Shown here one piece after another: positions 62,144 through 64,000 of a DNA stretch of 64,000 nucleotides. Numbering within the stretch: position 1 is the stretch's first letter; each line of letters opens with the position of its first letter. Source of the DNA: Pseudomonas syringae (GTDB lineage: Bacteria > Pseudomonadota > Gammaproteobacteria > Pseudomonadales > Pseudomonadaceae); assembly GCF_000737245.1 (NCBI RefSeq), contig NZ_JPQU01000023.1, forward strand, positions 62,001 to 126,000. Reading direction: 5' to 3'. The notes under the pieces are model-generated. The model made no database searches. It saw only the letters and a list, made by a program, of their open reading frames with translations, and was not told the DNA's origin. The position numbers were made by a program, and so were the translations under genes.

Positions 62144-63101
62144 GATCGATATTCTTTCATTTGGCGAAACCATGGCCATGTTCGTCGCCGAGCAAAGTGG
62201 GGATCTGGCTCAGGTCAGCCATTTCGAAAAACGCATCGCCGGGGCTGACAGCAACGTGGCCATTGGTTTGTCGAGGCTGGGCTTCAACGTCGCCTGGCTC
62301 AGCCGGGTGGGCAATGACTCTCTGGGACGCTTCGTCACAGAGAGCCTCCAACGCGAAGGTGTCAGCTGTCGCTACGTCACCACCGATGACCGTTACCCCA
62401 CGGGCTTCCAGTTCAAGTCTCTGGAACTGCAAGGTGCCGATCCCACCGTGGAGTACTTCCGCAAAGGCTCGGCCGCCAGCCATTTGTCGATAGCTGACCT
62501 TGATCCGTCGCTGCTCAATGCCCGCCATCTCCACGCCACCGGTATCCCGGCGGCGCTTTCCGACAGCACCCGTGAGCTGTCCAGAGAATTGATGACGCGC
62601 ATGCACCAGGCAGAACGCAGCGTGTCATTCGATCCCAACTTGCGCCCGTCGTTGTGGTCGAGTCAGAAGACCATGATCACCGAGATCAATGCGCTGGCCA
62701 GCCTGGCCCATTGGGTTTTGCCCGGCCTGACCGAAGGCATGTTGTTGACCGGCCAGGAAGCGCCTGCCGACATCGCGGCGTTCTATCTGGACCTTGGCGT
62801 CGAAGCCGTGGTGATCAAACTGGGAGCCCACGGCGCGTATTACCGCACGGCGCAGGATCAGGGTTTTATCGCCGCTGTACCGGTGCGCAAGGTCGTTGAC
62901 ACAGTAGGCGCTGGCGATGGTTTCGCCGTCGGCGTGATCAGCGCCTTGTTGGAAAATCACAGCTTTGCCCATGCCGTGGCCCGTGGCAACTGGGTTGGCA
63001 GCCTGGCCGTGCAAAGTCGCGGCGACATGGAAGGCCTGCCGACCCGGGCGGCTTTGCATGCCGCTTTCAATAGCCAAAGCGTGTTACCAGAACCGGTCTG
63101 A
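62136..63101 (+). CDS. kguK: 2-ketogluconate kinase
   Basis: This 321-residue PfkB-family kinase has the N-terminal SFGETMAMFVAEQSGDLAQV, the substrate loop RIAGADSNVAIGLSRLGF near residue 30 and the C-terminal signature VVDTVGAGDGFAVGVISALL with the catalytic Asp near 256. It phosphorylates 2-ketogluconate to 2-keto-6-phosphogluconate, which KguD then reduces to 6-phosphogluconate. Its ATG overlaps the kguE stop region, so translation is coupled. Confidence 0.93.
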   Translation: MCEIDILSFGETMAMFVAEQSGDLAQVSHFEKRIAGADSNVAIGLSRLGFNVAWLSRVGNDSLGRFVTESLQREGVSCRYVTTDDRYPTGFQFKSLELQGADPTVEYFRKGSAASHLSIADLDPSLLNARHLHATGIPAALSDSTRELSRELMTRMHQAERSVSFDPNLRPSLWSSQKTMITEINALASLAHWVLPGLTEGMLLTGQEAPADIAAFYLDLGVEAVVIKLGAHGAYYRTAQDQGFIAAVPVRKVVDTVGAGDGFAVGVISALLENHSFAHAVARGNWVGSLAVQSRGDMEGLPTRAALHAAFNSQSVLPEPV

Positions 63102-63165
63102 CCCCATTCAACAACATTAAGAACCGAACCTGCTGCGACAAAAACAACAAGCTCAGGAGAACAAA

Positions 63166-64000
63166 ATGGACCACTTGCTCGATACGATTAAAACCGGTGG
63201 ATTGAAACGCCGTTGGCTGTTGATCATGCCCATCGTCTTCATCACCTACAGCCTGGCCTATCTGGACCGGGCCAACTATGGCTTCGCCGCAGCGTCAGGC
63301 ATGGCCGAAGACCTGCACATCACACCGGGTATGTCCTCGTTGCTTGGGGCGCTGTTTTTCCTGGGCTACTTCTTCTTTCAAGTGCCGGGAGCCATTTACG
63401 CCCAGAAGCGCAGCGTGAAGAAACTGATCTTCGTCAGCCTGATCCTCTGGGGCAGCCTGGCGACGCTGACCGGCGTGATCTCCAACGTTTACATGTTGAT
63501 CGTGATCCGCTTCCTGCTCGGAGTGGTGGAAGCTGCGGTGATGCCGGCGATGCTGGTCTACCTGTGTTATTGGTTCACCCGCGCTGAACGCTCTAGGGCC
63601 AATACCGTGCTGATCCTCGGCAACCCGGTGACCATGCTCTGGATGTCCGTGGTTTCGGGGTATCTGGTCGCCCATTACAGCTGGCGCTGGATGTTTATTG
63701 TTGAAGGGCTGCCAGCGGTGATCTGGGCCTTCATCTGGTGGCGTCTGGTGGACGAGCGCCCAGCTCAGGCCAAATGGCTGACCGATGCTGAAAAGACCGA
63801 ATTGCAAACCCGACTGGATGCCGAGCAGGTGGGGATCAAACCGGTCAAGAACTACGCCGAGGCCTTCCGCTCGCCCAAAGTGTTGCTGTTGGCGGCGCAA
63901 TATTTCTGCTGGAGCATCGGGGTCTATGGCTTTGTGCTGTGGTTGCCGACCATTCTCAAGCAAGGCATGCAGATGGACATGGTCGAGGCTGGCTGGCTGT
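63166..64000 (+). CDS. kguT: 2-ketogluconate transporter KguT (partial, runs off the window)
   Basis: The frame from ATG 63166 (AGGAG at 63155–63159) stays open to the window end and gives about 278 residues. It has the MFS anion:cation symporter pattern: FITYSLAYLDRANYGFAAAS near residue 25, a helix 4 motif RFLLGVVEAAVMPAMLVYLC and YSWRWMFIVEGLPAVIWAF near 165. By length, about 150 residues should be missing. It lies 64 bp after kguK. In other pseudomonads kguD follows. Confidence 0.93.
   Translation, partial: MDHLLDTIKTGGLKRRWLLIMPIVFITYSLAYLDRANYGFAAASGMAEDLHITPGMSSLLGALFFLGYFFFQVPGAIYAQKRSVKKLIFVSLILWGSLATLTGVISNVYMLIVIRFLLGVVEAAVMPAMLVYLCYWFTRAERSRANTVLILGNPVTMLWMSVVSGYLVAHYSWRWMFIVEGLPAVIWAFIWWRLVDERPAQAKWLTDAEKTELQTRLDAEQVGIKPVKNYAEAFRSPKVLLLAAQYFCWSIGVYGFVLWLPTILKQGMQMDMVEAGWL

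Overview
The window is a chromosomal segment of a Pseudomonas, most likely of the P. fluorescens/P. putida side of the genus. The evidence is a GacA–UvrC–PgsA–tRNA-Gly block, a ptxS–kguE–kguK–kguT locus with textbook PtxS palindromes, a LexA2–ImuA–ImuB–DnaE2 mutagenesis cassette, a bdhA/GntP-permease/HbcR locus, XenA, and three families of short inverted REP elements between genes. There is no complete prophage, insertion sequence, CRISPR array or rRNA. Only a two-gene phage regulatory relic is seen, near 12 kb.

Layout. 1–8.4 kb: an itaconate-degradation type cluster on the + strand. It holds the tail of a putative itaconyl-CoA hydratase, an acyl-CoA dehydrogenase, an MmgE/PrpD protein, a CaiB/BaiF CoA-transferase (Ict), a CitE-like lyase (Ccl) and a complete three-part TRAP transporter. 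8.5–11.8 kb (−): gacA–uvrC–pgsA–tRNA-Gly. 11.9–12.6 kb: divergent XRE repressor and BcepMu gp16-like protein. 12.8–14.4 kb: a DAHP synthase preceded by an aromatic-rich leader peptide, a strong intrinsic terminator, a second aromatic-containing small ORF and a hairpin next to the ribosome binding site. 14.5–20.7 kb: a parvulin and a Yej-type peptide ABC transporter. 20.7–24.7 kb: HbcR, 3-hydroxybutyrate permease and dehydrogenase, with a sigma-54 promoter and paired enhancer palindromes. 24.8–30 kb: a PilU-like ATPase, a second parvulin, and a likely D-glucosaminate route (KDG kinase, DSD1-type PLP enzyme, IclR, RidA).

30–34.4 kb holds small secreted and membrane proteins, a hemerythrin and the ABC-F protein YbiT. 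34.7–40.3 kb (−) is a sugar-acid cluster: IlvD/Edd dehydratase, MFS carrier, FAH-family enzyme and LysR. 40.4–48.4 kb carries two parallel LysR + MHS-transporter modules, one with an acetylpolyamine amidohydrolase and one with a class II aldolase, a GhrA-like reductase and an M20 amidohydrolase. 48.5–51.3 kb: DUF1883 protein, ArsR regulator/XenA divergent pair and a polysaccharide deacetylase lipoprotein. 51.6–57.9 kb: an orphan receiver and the SOS mutagenesis operon. 57.9–64 kb: a histidine phosphatase, an MFS carrier and the 2-ketogluconate operon, whose transporter gene runs off the end of the window.

How the genes work together. Most of the window is dispensable carbon catabolism feeding acetyl-CoA/pyruvate (itaconate, 3-hydroxybutyrate) or the Entner–Doudoroff pathway (2-ketogluconate, probably glucosaminate, a sugar acid). 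Each module has its own transporter and local regulator. For five of them (HbcR, PtxS, LexA2, the ArsR regulator and one LysR) a matching palindromic operator can be read directly from the DNA. The signals most worth following up are the two-tier aromatic leader in front of the DAHP synthase and the twin HbcR palindromes exactly 120 bp apart.
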